Source: a bacterium | GTDB lineage: Bacteria > Patescibacteriota > Minisyncoccia > UBA9983 | Reading direction: 5' to 3' | DNA length: 6,218 bases | Assembly (NCBI GenBank): GCA_023244795.1 | Contig: JAHFLR010000031.1 | Span: 1-6,218 of the forward strand | In this document: positions 5,100-6,218 of the stretch, in pieces | How positions within the stretch are numbered: position 1 is the stretch's first letter | How the letters are laid out: each line of letters opens with the position of its first letter | The notes under the pieces: model-generated | Told to the model about the DNA's origin: nothing | The model's database searches: none | The model's input: the letters and a program-made list of their open reading frames with translations, nothing else | Translations under genes and position numbers: made by a program

Positions 5100-5267
5100 T
5101 TATTTTTTGATTTTTGGCGCGCGTAGACCAATAAGAGCAATGATAATCGTCCCCACAAAAGCAACCATTAAAACATAGGTAGCATCTATGTTTTCTTTTT
5201 TTAAAATAAGGAAAGTGGTGGAGATCCAGATAATACCTAGCGATAGCGCGACCCAGGGATATTTCAT
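5100..5267 (-). CDS. Small two-helix membrane protein downstream of the ABC1/UbiB-like kinase
   Basis: The frame ATG (5265-5267) to TAA (5100-5102) encodes 55 residues. Two hydrophobic segments, about residues 5-22 and 31-48, flank a short charged turn (KKENID, 23-28); the C-terminus is basic (RAPKIKK), which suggests both termini are cytoplasmic. It starts 8 nt after the stop of the kinase gene, with no Shine-Dalgarno sequence, so it is probably in the same operon. Classical UbiB proteins end in two membrane helices, which the neighbouring kinase lacks, so this protein may supply a detached anchor; that is inference from layout. The two genes are in different reading frames and each has its own stop, so a simple split by a nonsense mutation is not indicated. 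I do not recognise a named family. Confidence 0.75.
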   Translation of the reverse strand: MKYPWVALSLGIIWISTTFLILKKENIDATYVLMVAFVGTIIIALIGLRAPKIKK

Positions 5268-5275
5268 AATGTTTT

Positions 5276-6218
5276 TTACTTAATACTTTTAATCATCGAC
5301 CCGACTTCTTCGTATTGTTCTCCATAATAAGCAATCAGCTCCGTGATCGTCTCTCGAGCGGCCATAATCCTCTCTTTTTCCGAGGAGGCGGACTCTTTAA
5401 AAAATTCCCAATCTAACTCCGTCAAAGAAATTAGTTTTGATTGTATCTCTTGGGCGTACTCGCCGGTAATCACGTATCTCTCCAGCGTCTCCAAAAAATG
5501 TGACTTAAAAAAATTATCTAGCGCCATTACCAAGTTGTACCGACGAGAGGTCATCAGGCCGAGAGTGTCGAGCAAAGAAAGGGCGCGTAAAAATAATAAA
5601 ATCTCTCGCGGCAAATAAACTCCGTACGATGAAAGCTTTCTCAATATTTTGGTAAACATACGCGAGGCAGACTGAGAGAAAACATCGGCATCTTCGTTGC
5701 TCAACTCAAGATACCACTCCTCCAAAATAATAGCGGCTTCTTTTTTAAAATCGTCAAAAATTAACCCTTTTATTTTTCCTAAGACTCTTTCCTCTTGTTT
5801 ACGCCTACTGATGTCGGCCTTAAGATAATACTCCATCTCGTCTTGCAAAATTTTATCTCCAAACTCAAAAAGATGTTTGCAAAAATCTTCCGTATTCTTT
5901 TTAGATAAAGCGCAAAGCATCCTCAAAAGATATATTCTCTTGCTATCTGCGCCTCCTATTATTCCAAAATCCAAATGCACAGTTATGTAGTTCTCCGTAA
6001 AAACCATATTAGAGGGGTGCGGAGTGGCATGGAAAAATCCTTCTATAAAATATTCCCGCAACTCGTCGTTTATAAAACATTCTATAATACCGACCGGGTC
6101 GAACTCCTCGTCTAACTCTTTTTTTACTATTTTATATTTAACTACATCCTCTAAAGAAATGCTATTTTCTATAAACTCCTGAACCAAAACTTTTTGCGTA
6201 CAAAATTCCAAATACTGC
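5276..6218 (-). CDS. ABC1/UbiB-family atypical kinase, C-terminal part (N-terminus beyond right edge)
   Basis: About 313 residues lie in the window, and the frame is open to the right edge. The TTG at 6209-6211 is an internal Leu codon (preceded by Gln-Tyr codons), not a start. KVLVQEFIENSISLEDV, 30 nt into the window, matches the family's hinge strand (VLVMEYIDG). FFHATPHPSN is the catalytic loop (family FFHADPHPGN), and VHLDFGIIGG is the metal-binding DFG loop (family LDFGMVG). Downstream is an alpha-helical C-lobe with charged helices. UbiB/COQ8-type proteins support isoprenoid quinone synthesis and bind ATP and lipids at the membrane; the substrate here is unknown. Oddities: Thr (codon 6023-6025) replaces the loop Asp, Ser replaces the loop Gly, and there is no terminal membrane hairpin. 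The N-terminal KxGQ region, diagnostic for the family, is outside the window. Confidence 0.88.
   Translation of the reverse strand, partial: QYLEFCTQKVLVQEFIENSISLEDVVKYKIVKKELDEEFDPVGIIECFINDELREYFIEGFFHATPHPSNMVFTENYITVHLDFGIIGGADSKRIYLLRMLCALSKKNTEDFCKHLFEFGDKILQDEMEYYLKADISRRKQEERVLGKIKGLIFDDFKKEAAIILEEWYLELSNEDADVFSQSASRMFTKILRKLSSYGVYLPREILLFLRALSLLDTLGLMTSRRYNLVMALDNFFKSHFLETLERYVITGEYAQEIQSKLISLTELDWEFFKESASSEKERIMAARETITELIAYYGEQYEEVGSMIKSIK

Noticed and set aside
6209..6211. TTG as the start of the UbiB-like gene
   Set aside because: The frame continues upstream to the window edge, and the family's N-terminal lobe is missing, so this is an internal leucine codon.

Overview
The window looks like chromosomal DNA from a small-genome, moderately AT-rich bacterium, most likely of the Candidate Phyla Radiation (Patescibacteria, Parcubacteria-like). 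This is inferred from five things. SecA carries a charged insertion ahead of the REAYEADITYGTNNE block that I associate with this group. The genes are very tightly packed. Recognisable Shine-Dalgarno sequences are absent. There is a tiny lysine/alanine-rich basic peptide and a YwbE-family gene. TGA works as a stop in three genes, so the UGA=Gly code of Gracilibacteria/Absconditabacteria is unlikely. Every gene I can support lies on the minus strand, so the region is best read from right to left.

Right end (6218 to 5100): the C-terminal part of an ABC1/UbiB-type atypical kinase, cut by the window edge, followed 8 nt later by a 55-residue protein with two membrane helices. The kinase keeps its LDFG motif and the asparagine of the catalytic loop but has Thr where the family normally has the catalytic-loop Asp. 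It also lacks the C-terminal membrane hairpin of classical UbiB, and the small protein may supply this separately.

Middle (5099 to 4828): an AT-rich intergenic stretch with two DnaA-box-like 9-mers, one centred in an inverted repeat, a candidate promoter and a strong leader hairpin. Then comes a 21-codon lysine-rich gene closed by a clear rho-independent terminator.

Centre (4814 to 2142): secA, the preprotein translocase ATPase, driven by a perfect TATAAT placed so close to the start codon that its mRNA is probably leaderless. Its stop codon abuts the start of ywbE (DUF2196 family).

Left end (2108 to 1): after a 33-nt gap, possibly with its own promoter, come two tandem paralogous six-helix membrane proteins and a dCache-type receptor that runs off the left edge. 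The three are joined by two ATGA stop/start overlaps, so they are probably translationally coupled. The six-helix proteins resemble the N-terminal membrane sensor regions normally fused to PAS/histidine kinases, but here they stand alone. With the dCache protein they form what looks like a multi-subunit membrane sensory system, the most unusual content of the window.
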